Source: Lachnospiraceae bacterium
Lineage (GTDB): Bacteria > Bacillota > Clostridia > Lachnospirales > Lachnospiraceae
DNA length: 23,698 nucleotides
Direction: 5' to 3'
Assembly (NCBI GenBank): GCA_019421365.1
Contig: JAHZFJ010000043.1
Span: 1-23,698, forward strand
This document shows, piece by piece, positions 1 to 8,298 of the stretch. Numbering within the stretch: position 1 is the first letter of the stretch; each line of letters begins with the position of its first letter. The notes below the pieces were generated by a model. That model searched no databases, was not told where the DNA came from, and saw only the letters and a program-made list of their open reading frames with translations. A program made the position numbers and the translations under genes.

Positions 1-3
1 ATT

Positions 4-53
4 CCCTCATGAGTGAGGGGCAGGGGAGCTGAAGTGTCGAAGACACTTTTTTA
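4..53 (+). terminator. Tandem hairpins ending in a T-run, probable terminator of an upstream gene
   Basis: A small stem CCCTCA/TGAGGG (4-9 with 14-19) is followed by AAGTGTC (32-38) pairing with GACACTT (42-48) across a GAA loop. A run of T at 47-52 follows directly. This is the form of an intrinsic terminator for a plus-strand gene lying left of the window. No coding sequence is visible before it. Confidence 0.6.
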
Positions 54-74
54 TATATATTATTATATTAATCA

Positions 75-101
75 TTGAATATGTAAAATATATGATATAA
101 T
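75..101 (+). promoter_or_regulatory. Putative extended -10 promoter of the flavin oxidoreductase gene
   Basis: TATAAT at 96-101 is preceded by TG at 93-94 (TGn extended -10). A weak TTGAAT lies at 75-80 with a short 15-base spacer. The predicted start near 108 leaves a leader of about 38 bases before the AGGGAGG ribosome binding site (133-139). Confidence 0.45.
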
Positions 102-145
102 AAATATGTAAATTCAAAAGAAACTCTTTAATAGGGAGGATAAAG

Positions 146-2221
146 ATGCCATACGAAACATTGTTATCACCAATGAATATTGGAGCAGTAACGATAAAAA
201 ACAGAGTGGTAATGCCAGCAATGATGCTTGGACACGGACAGTTTAACGGAACGCCAACACAGCAGATGCTAAACTATTATGAAGAAAGAGCAAGAGGCGG
301 AGTTGGGCTGATTATCACAGAGATAACCCGTGTGAATGATATGGAAGGTGCTGGAGCGTTTGCACAATTGGCAGTTAGCCATGATTATCATATCAAACCA
401 TTAAGTGAATTGGTTAGAAGAGTACATATCCATGATTGTAAGATTTTTGTTCAATTACATCACCCAGGAAGGCAATCTATACCGTTAACGGTAGGTACAT
501 TACCGATTGCAATTGGATTAGAGAAAATATCACCTAAGTGTAGAGATATTTTTTATAAAATGACACCTTTGGCAAAGAAGATGCAGGATAAGGGTATTGT
601 ATTGCGTGTTGCGGCACCGTCTAAGACGAAGCCTTGTAAATTCGCAAAAGGAAGAAATCGAGCATTAAGTAACAAAGAAGTTAAGAAGATTATAAACCAG
701 TTTATTGAGGCAGCAAGAAGAGTTCAACTTGCAGGTGCTGATGGTGTTGAGCTACATGCGGCACATGGATATCTGATTCAGGAATTCTTAAGCCCTAACA
801 CGAATAAGAGAACTGATGAGTATGGTGGCTCTTTAGAGAATAGGATGCGATTTTTACTAGAGATCATCGGTGGTATTAAGAAGAGTTGTGGAGATGATTT
901 TCCTATTTGTGTTAGGTTAACGGTTGACGAGTGTTATTCTAAGATAGGGGAGCCAGAAAAAGGCTACCAATTAGAAGAGGGAGTAAAGATTGCAAAGCGA
1001 TTAGAAGAAGCAGGAATTGCGGCAATTGATGTTTCTTCAGCTTCCTATGAGACAATGAATTACTGGTTGGAACCGACTTCATTTCCTCTAGGTTGGAGAA
1101 AATATATGGCTGAAGCAGTAAAGAAAGAGGTATCAATACCGGTTATAGCAGCAAATCTAATACGAAGTCCGGAACAAGCGGAAGAACAATTAAGAGAAGG
1201 AATTCAGGACTTTGTGGCATTAGGAAGACCACATCTTGCAGATCCCTCGTGGGTATATAAAATTCAAACCGGATGCGAGGCAGACATAAAACGATGCATA
1301 TGTTGTTTATGGTGTTTTGAAAGTATGGAGCATAATGCATATATGGGAACGGCAGGAACTTGCGCGGTGAATCCGAGAATGGGCGCAGAAGAGAAATTTA
1401 AGAATATGAATAAAAACGGTAATCGCAGACGAGTTGTTATTGTTGGTGCTGGCCCAGCAGGATTGACAGCAGCGGAGATTCTAGGTGAACGAGGATTTAA
1501 GCCTATTGTATTAGAGAGAGAAGCACATGCTGGAGGACAAGCATATTTAGCAAGTTTACCTCCATATAAAGGTAAAATTAAATGGTGTGTTGAAGATTTA
1601 TTGGTTGCTGCGAGAAGGCAAGGAGCAGAGATCCTATTCAATACGGAGGCGAATGAATCATTGGTTAAATCGTATGATCCTTACGCAGTGGTTATTGCTA
1701 CGGGAGCACATGCGATAAAACCAAAAGTTATAAGGGGAATTGAACGAAGCAATGTCTGTACAATTACAGATATTTTAGAAGAGAAAGTTACGATATCAAA
1801 TAAAACAGTTGCGGTAATTGGTTCTGGTATGTCTGGCCTTGAGATAGCAGAAAAACTTGGGGAAGAAGGGAATAGGGTGGTTGTTATTGAGATGGATAAT
1901 ACATTGTCACCCAACACACATATACAGCATGTAGATGATATCCTGCCAAGATTAAAACAATATAATACAGAATTCCTCCTAGGCCATCGGTTAGAAGAAA
2001 TCAGTGAGGATCAAATCGGGTTAACGGAGGTAAAGACAGGAGAGTCTAAGTGTATCAAAGTTGACCATGTAGTAGTATCTCTGGGAGTTGCATCTGAAGA
2101 TCAACTCTATAAGGAGTTAGAGAATGTGATTGAACGTCTTTATATAATCGGTGATGCTAAGAAATGTGGACGTATTGCTCAAGCAACTCATTCGGCTGCA
2201 GACACTGCGATTAATTTATAA
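146..2221 (+). CDS. OYE-family NADH:flavin oxidoreductase with 4Fe-4S and FAD/NAD domains (2,4-dienoyl-CoA / enoate reductase-like)
   Basis: This 691-residue protein has the three-part architecture of FadH, clostridial enoate reductase and BaiCD/BaiH. An N-terminal FMN TIM barrel (about 1-370) carries the family signature around 200-235 (ELHAAHGYLIQEFLSP, then RTDEYGG). A Cys cluster near residue 384 is spaced C-x2-C-x2-C-x15-C, suited to a 4Fe-4S centre. A FAD/NAD half follows, with GAGPAG near 432 and a second GSGMSG near 558, and a C-terminal IGDA near 667. By family it should reduce an alpha,beta-unsaturated carbonyl or enoyl substrate with NAD(P)H in the cytoplasm. The substrate cannot be read from the sequence. 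The start is fixed by AGGGAGG six bases upstream. An alcohol dehydrogenase follows on the same strand after 240 bases. A second but broken relative lies at 18.6-20.3 kb. Confidence 0.88.
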   Translation: MPYETLLSPMNIGAVTIKNRVVMPAMMLGHGQFNGTPTQQMLNYYEERARGGVGLIITEITRVNDMEGAGAFAQLAVSHDYHIKPLSELVRRVHIHDCKIFVQLHHPGRQSIPLTVGTLPIAIGLEKISPKCRDIFYKMTPLAKKMQDKGIVLRVAAPSKTKPCKFAKGRNRALSNKEVKKIINQFIEAARRVQLAGADGVELHAAHGYLIQEFLSPNTNKRTDEYGGSLENRMRFLLEIIGGIKKSCGDDFPICVRLTVDECYSKIGEPEKGYQLEEGVKIAKRLEEAGIAAIDVSSASYETMNYWLEPTSFPLGWRKYMAEAVKKEVSIPVIAANLIRSPEQAEEQLREGIQDFVALGRPHLADPSWVYKIQTGCEADIKRCICCLWCFESMEHNAYMGTAGTCAVNPRMGAEEKFKNMNKNGNRRRVVIVGAGPAGLTAAEILGERGFKPIVLEREAHAGGQAYLASLPPYKGKIKWCVEDLLVAARRQGAEILFNTEANESLVKSYDPYAVVIATGAHAIKPKVIRGIERSNVCTITDILEEKVTISNKTVAVIGSGMSGLEIAEKLGEEGNRVVVIEMDNTLSPNTHIQHVDDILPRLKQYNTEFLLGHRLEEISEDQIGLTEVKTGESKCIKVDHVVVSLGVASEDQLYKELENVIERLYIIGDAKKCGRIAQATHSAADTAINL

Positions 2222-2344
2222 GAGAAAATAAAAAGATACATAAGATAATGATGAGTTAATAATAAAAGGTTTATTCATAATAAGTAGACAGAAAAAGTTA
2301 ATAGAATAATGAGGTAACAAAGTATAAGTCAACAATACTGTCAG

Positions 2345-2374
2345 ATTACATAATATTAAGAGTATGAGTATAAT
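2345..2374 (+). promoter_or_regulatory. Possible promoter before the alcohol dehydrogenase
   Basis: A consensus TATAAT (2369-2374) has ATTACA (2345-2350, four of six matches to TTGACA) 18 bases upstream. The 240-base A-rich gap after the oxidoreductase contains no clear terminator, so this promoter may add to read-through rather than replace it. Confidence 0.35.
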
Positions 2375-2461
2375 CAGAGGAAAGCATAAAGAAGAATAAG
2401 AATATCAATGAACCACTAAAAGCACATTATAAAAACTTAACTAAGAAGGAGAATACCTAGA

Positions 2462-3652
2462 ATGAATATTTGGGCAGCAATATACACAAGAGTACTAGTA
2501 AGAGCAATAATAATTATGAAATTACCGATACCAGAGGTAATAGAAGGTGCTGGGTCAAGAGGAAAAGTTGGTGCATGGTGTAAGAAAAATAACTATAGTA
2601 GTGTACTAATTGTTACAGATAAAGTTATGATGAAGTTAGGACTATTAGATAAGGTAGTAAACTCGTTAGAAAAAGAAGGAATAGAATATTGTATATATGA
2701 TGGTGTAACACCGAATCCCTCCATTGGGGAATGTTACGAGGCAATGGGACTTGGAATGAGAAACCGTGTAGATTTGGTTATTGGATTCGGAGGAGGATCT
2801 CCGATGGATGCTGCCAAATTCACAGCTATTGGACTTGCATCTAAAAAATCACCTAAAAAAACGATTGGTATGTTAAAGGTGGATAAGGTTTTACCTACAC
2901 TATTAATACCTACGACTGCTGGAACAGGTTCTGAAGTCGGAATAGGTGCTGTAATTAGTGATGAATATTCCCATACTAAGAATGCAATGGCAGATCCTAA
3001 ATTAATTCCAGTTGCTTGCGTATATGATGAAGAAACGTTAGAATCTGCACCAGCTAAGTTAATAGCGGAAACAACAATGGATTCGTTAACTCATGCTATC
3101 GAGGCGTATATCTCTGCAGTAGACAGCAAAGAGGATATGAAACGAGCAGAACAATCAGTGGCAATTATTAATAGATGCATTATGCAGGCATATGAAAATC
3201 CTGCAGATATGGAAGCGAAAAAGAAGTTGATGGAAGCTTGTCACTTGTCAGGTGTAGCATTTAATAGAATGGGAGTAGGATATGCCCATGGGATTGGACA
3301 TAGACTGACTGGATATTATGACTACTCTCATGGAGAAGCGTTATCCATGATCTTACCGTATATATTGAAGTTCAATCGTAATGTTGCAAAGAAAAAATTT
3401 GCGAAATTAGCAGTAGTGTGTGAATTAGGTAAAGCTGAAGAGGATATTGATGCATTAGCGGATAAATTCATTAACCGAATTTTTGAATTAAGGGATGCTC
3501 TTGGAATTCCAAAGAAATGTGAAAAATTGAAACGAGAAGACTATAATGGAATTATTAAGGAAGCATTTAAAGAAGTAAATACCACATATGCAGTACCAAA
3601 ACATATGTCGAAAAAGGATGCAGTTGCCTTACTCGATGAATTGATAATGTAA
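2462..3652 (+). CDS. Iron-containing (group III) alcohol dehydrogenase
   Basis: A 396-residue NAD(P)-dependent, metal-using dehydrogenase that interconverts an aldehyde or ketone and its alcohol in the cytoplasm. The nucleotide-binding GGGSPMDAAK lies near 115. Metal ligands match the family spacing: D207 and H211 (DSLTH), then H276 and H290 (YAHGIGH...SHGEA), the last two 14 residues apart as in FucO. The start at 2462 is supported by GAAGGAG at 2445-2451, ten bases upstream. It adds about 18 hydrophobic/basic residues before the usual family start (MKLPIPEVIEGAG, ATG at 2516), where only a weak site exists. The neighbouring enone-type reductase suggests, but does not prove, a joint route from unsaturated aldehydes to saturated alcohols. 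The substrate is unknown. Confidence 0.87.
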   Translation: MNIWAAIYTRVLVRAIIIMKLPIPEVIEGAGSRGKVGAWCKKNNYSSVLIVTDKVMMKLGLLDKVVNSLEKEGIEYCIYDGVTPNPSIGECYEAMGLGMRNRVDLVIGFGGGSPMDAAKFTAIGLASKKSPKKTIGMLKVDKVLPTLLIPTTAGTGSEVGIGAVISDEYSHTKNAMADPKLIPVACVYDEETLESAPAKLIAETTMDSLTHAIEAYISAVDSKEDMKRAEQSVAIINRCIMQAYENPADMEAKKKLMEACHLSGVAFNRMGVGYAHGIGHRLTGYYDYSHGEALSMILPYILKFNRNVAKKKFAKLAVVCELGKAEEDIDALADKFINRIFELRDALGIPKKCEKLKREDYNGIIKEAFKEVNTTYAVPKHMSKKDAVALLDELIM

Positions 3653-3711
3653 AATCAATGACCTTATTAATTAAATAATGTGAAATGATTTATCTTATAA
3701 TTACATATGAC

Positions 3712-3741
3712 AAAAGGTAGAGATTAAAATCTCTACCTTTT
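3712..3741. terminator. Bidirectional intrinsic terminator
   Basis: A perfect 14-bp inverted repeat (3712-3725 with 3728-3741) begins AAAAGGTAGAG and has a two-base centre. It has A-rich and T-rich edges on either side. It lies between the convergent alcohol dehydrogenase and chemoreceptor genes and can end transcription from both. Confidence 0.85.
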
Positions 3742-3747
3742 ATCATT

Positions 3748-5199
3748 TTAAAGTTTATGTACTAATGCCTGAGATGTTTCTTTCATTTTATTTAGGAATT
3801 CAGCGATGCTAGCAGAGGAATTAACTCCTTCCCTTTGCATTGATACTGTAGATTCTGATTGTGCCGCTACTTCTTCACTAGTGGCTGAGAGGTTGCTGAT
3901 ATGCTCCATAATACCACTATTAGCAGTAGTTAAGTCGTTGCATTTTAATTCTAGGGTTCTAACACTAGAGTTCGTAATGTTCAACATATTTTGAATATCC
4001 TCAAAACCTTGATTTACACATTGAATATAGTAATTTTCCTGTTTTATATTCTCAACCGTATCTGTAACAAAGGTAGAAGTCTGTTCAATACTGTTTACAA
4101 AATCATGTAGAACGGATTCAATTTCTTTTGTAGCGATACTAGTGTTGTCAGATAGAACACGAATTTCATTTGCAACTACTGCAAAGCCTTTTCCCGCTTC
4201 GCCTGCTCTGGCTGCTTCAATTGAAGCATTAAGGGATAATAGATTTGTTTGGGTAGATATATCTGCTATTGCTTGGATAATAGACTGAATTCCAGATATC
4301 TTTTCTTTTAATGTATTCATTTCTTGATATACGGAATTATTTACATTGACAACTTGTTCCGCATGGTTTGTAAGTCCATCAATTTGTTTCTTACCGGTTT
4401 GTGTGGTTTCCACTGATTGTTTTACATTTGATTGGATGGTATTAGATATGATCTGAAGCTCCGTTATTATATCACTTATATGATTTGATAACTCGGTTTG
4501 ATATTGAATGTTTTTGGCAGTATCAATAGAACTTTGTGATATTTGTTCAATGGATTCTGCAGATAGGTTCATCTTCGTTTGTAAGTCAGCAGATAGAAGA
4601 TTTGATTCCTTAATTAAATCGATCAAAATAGCTGAGGACTCTGTTAAGGTCTGAATTTGCTCATTTTGCTTTTGCTGACTTGCATTTATTAGAGAGTTGT
4701 CTTCTCTAGTATTCTTTGTTTGCTCCTTGTTAATTAATAACCAAATAATTGCAAAGCAAAGAATAGCTATAACTTCCATAATAGCTGCTTCTGAAGGTTT
4801 ATCGCCGAGAATTGCGCGAATGATAGAGACAACACAACCATAACCCGATAGTAGTAAAGTAATAAAATAGGTAAATGCTAAATGACTATGTAATATAATT
4901 GTACAAGTTGCAGTGATGGCCACTACAATTCCTATGGAATAGCTGGTTAATAACCAATAGCCCATAAACGTGATACCAAAAAGGCCACCAAGTAACCACT
5001 TATATAGTTTGGTGTTAGACAATTTTGGATATGTAATAAATAATAATAGTAGTGTTACAGCAGCTGAGCCGCCTGTCCAGCCGGCGAGAGCAATATTACC
5101 ACTTTCTTTCCATTCAAAGATTGCTAAGAAAGCTAAAGTAATCTCGAATAGAACTTCATAGAACAGAATTAACTTGCTGTTACGTTTTGTTCGATCCAT
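3748..5199 (-). CDS. Methyl-accepting chemotaxis protein with a six-TM membrane domain
   Basis: A 483-residue chemoreceptor-type transducer. The first ~170 residues form about six closely spaced hydrophobic segments with only short loops, so there is no large extracytoplasmic ligand domain such as Cache or 4HB. A long cytoplasmic coiled coil follows, containing the conserved hairpin tip near 300-345 (QTNLLSLNASIEAARAGEAG, then GFAVVANEIR), where CheA/CheW would dock. The start is supported by GGGAGGA seven bases upstream (complement of 5207-5213). No che or flagellar genes are in the window, so it is an orphan receptor. Sensing of a membrane-soluble compound or membrane energy state is inference from the missing sensor domain. 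Confidence 0.88.
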   Translation of the reverse strand: MDRTKRNSKLILFYEVLFEITLAFLAIFEWKESGNIALAGWTGGSAAVTLLLLFITYPKLSNTKLYKWLLGGLFGITFMGYWLLTSYSIGIVVAITATCTIILHSHLAFTYFITLLLSGYGCVVSIIRAILGDKPSEAAIMEVIAILCFAIIWLLINKEQTKNTREDNSLINASQQKQNEQIQTLTESSAILIDLIKESNLLSADLQTKMNLSAESIEQISQSSIDTAKNIQYQTELSNHISDIITELQIISNTIQSNVKQSVETTQTGKKQIDGLTNHAEQVVNVNNSVYQEMNTLKEKISGIQSIIQAIADISTQTNLLSLNASIEAARAGEAGKGFAVVANEIRVLSDNTSIATKEIESVLHDFVNSIEQTSTFVTDTVENIKQENYYIQCVNQGFEDIQNMLNITNSSVRTLELKCNDLTTANSGIMEHISNLSATSEEVAAQSESTVSMQREGVNSSASIAEFLNKMKETSQALVHKL

Positions 5200-5368
5200 T
5201 ATGTAGTCCTCCCATGTAAAAATATGTAGTTTTATAGAATATCTCCTCTACTATTGTATACTATTTTCTATTTATTACAATATAGTACGAAAGTATTATT
5301 AAGTTTTTAAGTAGCTACATAGATTTATGTATCTTAGAAACTAGAAATTGCATCTTACTTAAAATGGG

Positions 5369-5397
5369 TTGCGATTTAAACTAATAGTGGATATACT
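5369..5397 (+). promoter_or_regulatory. Putative promoter of the LytTR-ABC operon
   Basis: TTGCGA (5369-5374), a 17-base spacer and TATACT (5392-5397) form a good vegetative-type promoter. The predicted start, near 5403-5405, falls almost on the AGGAGGTG ribosome binding site (5404-5411), so the leader would be extremely short. Upstream, TACATA/TATGTA (5316-5321 with 5326-5331) is a small dyad that could hold a regulator. Confidence 0.45.
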
Positions 5398-5418
5398 GAT
5401 TTCAGGAGGTGGGAATAT

Positions 5419-5859
5419 ATGTTAGTACATACAGAGAAGATAGAATCTGGTGAGGACGAAATCATTATTCGTTACAAGGTTATGTCAAAACAAGTTGAGG
5501 ATATAATTGAGTATGTTAGTACAGGGGTACCACCAATTCTAGGATCGATAGATAAAGAACAGTATATTCTCTTTCAAAATGACATCTATTATTTTGAAAG
5601 TGTTGATAATACGGTTTTTGCTTATACTAAGAAGAATTCTTATGAAACCAAGCATACGCTTAATGAATTAGAGAATATAGTTTCTGATAGGAGATTTTTT
5701 CGATGTAATAAGTCGATTATAGTGAACATTAACAAGATTCAGTCCTTGAAGAGTAATGTTGGTAATAGGATTGATGCGACCCTAGATAATCAAGAACATA
5801 TCATCATATCCCGCAGGTATGCGAAGGAATTTAGGAGGTGCTTGGGTGAAAGGAATTAA
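5419..5859 (+). CDS. LytTR-family DNA-binding regulator without receiver domain
   Basis: This 146-residue protein consists of a short N-terminal region (about 1-45) and a C-terminal LytTR DNA-binding domain (about 47-143). Recognisable LytTR features are the IYYFESVDN strand, the LNELENIV helix, the FFRCNKSIIVNINKI segment and the final ISRRYAKEF. There is no phosphorylatable receiver domain, so it is not a classical two-component regulator. It has a strong ribosome binding site (AGGAGGTG) and overlaps the next gene, a DUF3021 membrane protein. In LytTR regulatory systems such as HdrRM and BrsRM of Streptococcus mutans, the membrane partner holds the regulator inactive; that role is inferred here from architecture. 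Its targets probably include its own operon and the following ABC transporter. Confidence 0.85.
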   Translation: MLVHTEKIESGEDEIIIRYKVMSKQVEDIIEYVSTGVPPILGSIDKEQYILFQNDIYYFESVDNTVFAYTKKNSYETKHTLNELENIVSDRRFFRCNKSIIVNINKIQSLKSNVGNRIDATLDNQEHIIISRRYAKEFRRCLGERN

Positions 5860-6295
5860 ACATTATATTAAACACGAGATGGATGTAGAGTTTTTTGGAT
5901 CTGTACACGGATTATCAATTATTTTTGTGTTTGGATTTTATGGATGGCTGAATCATGTGGATAGCATTCCTTTCATATTCATATTACAAATGTGGATTGT
6001 AGGCTATATAATAGCATGGTTACAAAAAGGGTTGTTTCTTGGTGATAGAGTGTATAAGAAGTCCCGATACAAAATCTGCACTGTGATATGGAATATTGGG
6101 CCTATAGTGATACTTCTAATAGCACAGATGATTTTAGGTTGGTTCAATAATGCGCCTATATGGGTTATGATTGCATTTGATCTAACCATGGCAATGTACT
6201 TTCCAATGCTGTGGCTATGCCTTGCAATATTCTATAAAGACGACACCAATGAATTAAATCAATTACTTAGTGAATTTAAGAAATCTTCAAGTTAA
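5846..6295 (+). CDS. DUF3021-like four-TM membrane protein, likely partner/inhibitor of the LytTR regulator
   Basis: A 149-residue protein starting at GTG 5846, with AGGAGG (5833-5838) seven bases upstream. The upstream ATG at 5819 lies inside the LytTR gene and has no comparable site. The overlap with the LytTR gene is 14 bases, which implies translational coupling. Four hydrophobic segments (about 18-34, 41-60, 78-98 and 105-128) are followed by a polar tail ending NELNQLLSEFKKSSS, typical of DUF3021 proteins, which commonly sit next to stand-alone LytTR genes. The likely role is to sense the membrane or a peptide and control the regulator by sequestration. This is inferred from the family; no enzymatic motif is present. 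Confidence 0.72.
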   Translation: MKGIKHYIKHEMDVEFFGSVHGLSIIFVFGFYGWLNHVDSIPFIFILQMWIVGYIIAWLQKGLFLGDRVYKKSRYKICTVIWNIGPIVILLIAQMILGWFNNAPIWVMIAFDLTMAMYFPMLWLCLAIFYKDDTNELNQLLSEFKKSSS

Positions 6296-6383
6296 TAGTC
6301 AGTTGAGAAACTCTTCTTCATGTCAACAACATATCTGTGTTTTAAGGCTACCTACTTCAAATTAATTATAGGAGGGATAAACT

Positions 6384-7283
6384 ATGGCTAGATGTATAGA
6401 AACTGCCAAATTAACAAAATTTTATGGAAAAGCAAGAGGAATTATAGATGTTAACCTTACGGTTGAGGAAGGAGAAATATTTGGCTTCATCGGACCGAAC
6501 GGTGCAGGTAAGAGTACGACAATCAGGTCATTACTTGGTCTCATTACACCAACATCAGGGACTGCCCGTATATTTGGTAAGGATGTAAAGACAAACAGTA
6601 CCGAGATTCTTAGTGATATTGGATATATGCCTTCAGAAGCCATGTTCTATACGGGGATGCGTGTTAGTGAAATTATTAAATACTCTGCCGACCTACATAA
6701 GATGGATTGTAGTAGTGAAGCAAGTATACTATGTGACAGACTAAAACTCGACGTTAAAAAGAGGGTGGAGGGGTTATCATTAGGAAATCGTAAAAAGGTT
6801 TCTATCATATGCGCGATGCAACATAATCCTAAACTATATATATTGGATGAGCCAACTAGTGGGTTGGATCCTTTGATGCAGAAAGAATTCTTTGCGTTAT
6901 TAGAAGAGAAGCATAAATCAGGTACTACCATTTTCTTATCCTCTCATGTATTATCGGAGATTCAACATTATTGTACAAAAGCAGCAATTATACGTGAAGG
7001 TAAGATAATTGTTAGTGATACGGTAGAAGCATTAGCTAAGACCAATACAAGAAGAGTTAATATAACGGGTGGTGAGGACATCTATCCCGTCCTTATAGAA
7101 CAAGTATCTAGTCAAATAAAGGATTTACAAAGAGGTAGTAAAGGTATTGCGTTTTTATATACGGGTGATATTAATGAATTATTACGAATTATTAGTCAAT
7201 CCACAATACAGGATATACGAATAACAGAGCCCGATTTAGAAGAAATATTTATGCATTACTATGTGAATGGGGGTAATCAATAA
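6384..7283 (+). CDS. ABC transporter ATP-binding protein (ABC-2 / BcrA-type)
   Basis: A 299-residue ATPase subunit. It has Walker A GPNGAGKST at 37-45, a slightly unusual signature LSLGN near 132-136 in place of LSGGQ, Walker B LYILDEPTSGLDP near 152-164 and the H-loop SSH near 189. The C-terminal ~80 residues form the accessory region common in drug or antimicrobial-peptide exporters such as BcrA. It probably pairs with the permease that starts on its last base. The ribosome binding site GGAGGG (6371-6376) fits the start. It lies 88 bases after the DUF3021 gene with no terminator between, so it is probably in the LytTR operon. The transported substrate is unknown. Confidence 0.88.
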   Translation: MARCIETAKLTKFYGKARGIIDVNLTVEEGEIFGFIGPNGAGKSTTIRSLLGLITPTSGTARIFGKDVKTNSTEILSDIGYMPSEAMFYTGMRVSEIIKYSADLHKMDCSSEASILCDRLKLDVKKRVEGLSLGNRKKVSIICAMQHNPKLYILDEPTSGLDPLMQKEFFALLEEKHKSGTTIFLSSHVLSEIQHYCTKAAIIREGKIIVSDTVEALAKTNTRRVNITGGEDIYPVLIEQVSSQIKDLQRGSKGIAFLYTGDINELLRIISQSTIQDIRITEPDLEEIFMHYYVNGGNQ

Positions 7284-8071
7284 TGGTTGTATATAGACAA
7301 GAAATGAAGCAAAATAATAAGATATTATTTATATGGACACTGGCTGTTAGTTCAATGAGTTTTATCTGCTTACTATTGTTCTCAGAGATGAAATCTATGG
7401 TCGGGGAAATGGATGATATGTTTGCCTCAATGGGGAATTTCACGAAAGCCTTTGGAATGGATCAGATGAGTATGGGAACCTTATTAGGCTTTTATGGAAT
7501 TGAGTGTGGTAATATATTAGGTTTAGGAGGAGCATTTTTAGCTTCCTTATTGGCTATTAATATGCTTAGTAAAGAGGAGGGAAGTCGAACGGCAGAGTTC
7601 TTATTAACACATCCGATTAGTCGTGTACGTATCATTACTGAAAAATTGCTTTCTGTTATTACACAGCTTGCGATATTCAATATTGTTTTCTTCCTATTCT
7701 CTTGTTTGGGAATAGCGATACTAGGGGAAGAGGTTGAATGGGGGAGATTCATACTCTATCATGTAGCAAATTATATATTACAATTAGAAATTGCTTGTAT
7801 TTGCTATGGAATCTCAGCTTTTATAAGAAGAGGAAGTCTTGGTATAGGACTAGGATTAGCTGCGATTTTCTATTTCCTAAATATTATTGCAAATATTAGC
7901 GATAAAGCGAAGGTATTGAAATATATTACACCTTTCAGTTATACAGAAGCTTCTGATATATTCAATATTGGTAAGTTAGATAGCAATTATCTTATAGTAG
8001 GTGTATTATTCGGTGTAGTCGCTATTGTCATAGCGTATATACAATATAATAAGAAGGATATTACTGCATAG
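7283..8071 (+). CDS. ABC-2 type transporter permease
   Basis: A 262-residue integral membrane protein with about six hydrophobic segments. The first is at 15-32, followed by a short extracytoplasmic loop with many Met residues. The motif EEGSRTAEFLLTHPISR (about 96-112) is typical of the cytoplasmic coupling region of ABC-2 permeases. Its ATG shares one base with the stop codon of the ATPase gene (TAATG), which implies translational coupling and a fixed stoichiometry. With the ATPase it should form an exporter. The link to a LytTR/DUF3021 pair suggests self-protection or export of an antimicrobial or a signal; that is inference. Confidence 0.85.
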   Translation: MVVYRQEMKQNNKILFIWTLAVSSMSFICLLLFSEMKSMVGEMDDMFASMGNFTKAFGMDQMSMGTLLGFYGIECGNILGLGGAFLASLLAINMLSKEEGSRTAEFLLTHPISRVRIITEKLLSVITQLAIFNIVFFLFSCLGIAILGEEVEWGRFILYHVANYILQLEIACICYGISAFIRRGSLGIGLGLAAIFYFLNIIANISDKAKVLKYITPFSYTEASDIFNIGKLDSNYLIVGVLFGVVAIVIAYIQYNKKDITA

Positions 8072-8156
8072 GTCAGTGGATATATATCATTGAAAACGAC
8101 CAAGTATATAAAAAAATATATATATAACATTTGAATATAAAAAATTTTAATATAAT

Positions 8157-8251
8157 AAAGGACTGACATAAAAATCAGACTGAGCACAGATCAATCATTG
8201 ATAGTTGTAAATTCTAAATCATTGATTGAACTAACTTTTGCTCAGTCCTTT
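8157..8251. terminator. Large hairpin with nested stems, probable bidirectional terminator
   Basis: Two perfect nested stems are seen: GACTGAGC (8178-8185) with GCTCAGTC (8240-8247), and a 12-bp stem TCAATCATTGAT (8191-8202) with 8218-8229. An outer copy, AAAGGACTGA (8157-8166), can pair instead with TCAGTCCTTT (8242-8251). A T-run follows on the plus strand. The minus strand also reads into T-rich sequence. The element lies between the ABC operon and the convergent GGDEF-EAL remnant. Confidence 0.65.
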
Positions 8252-8298
8252 TTATTTTATTAAATTATAAATTGGCTTTCAACACTCTAATTAGGCAG

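Noticed and set aside
5819..5845. DUF3021 protein start at ATG 5819
   Set aside because: It lacks a ribosome site and the added residues read through the LytTR end. GTG 5846 has AGGAGG.
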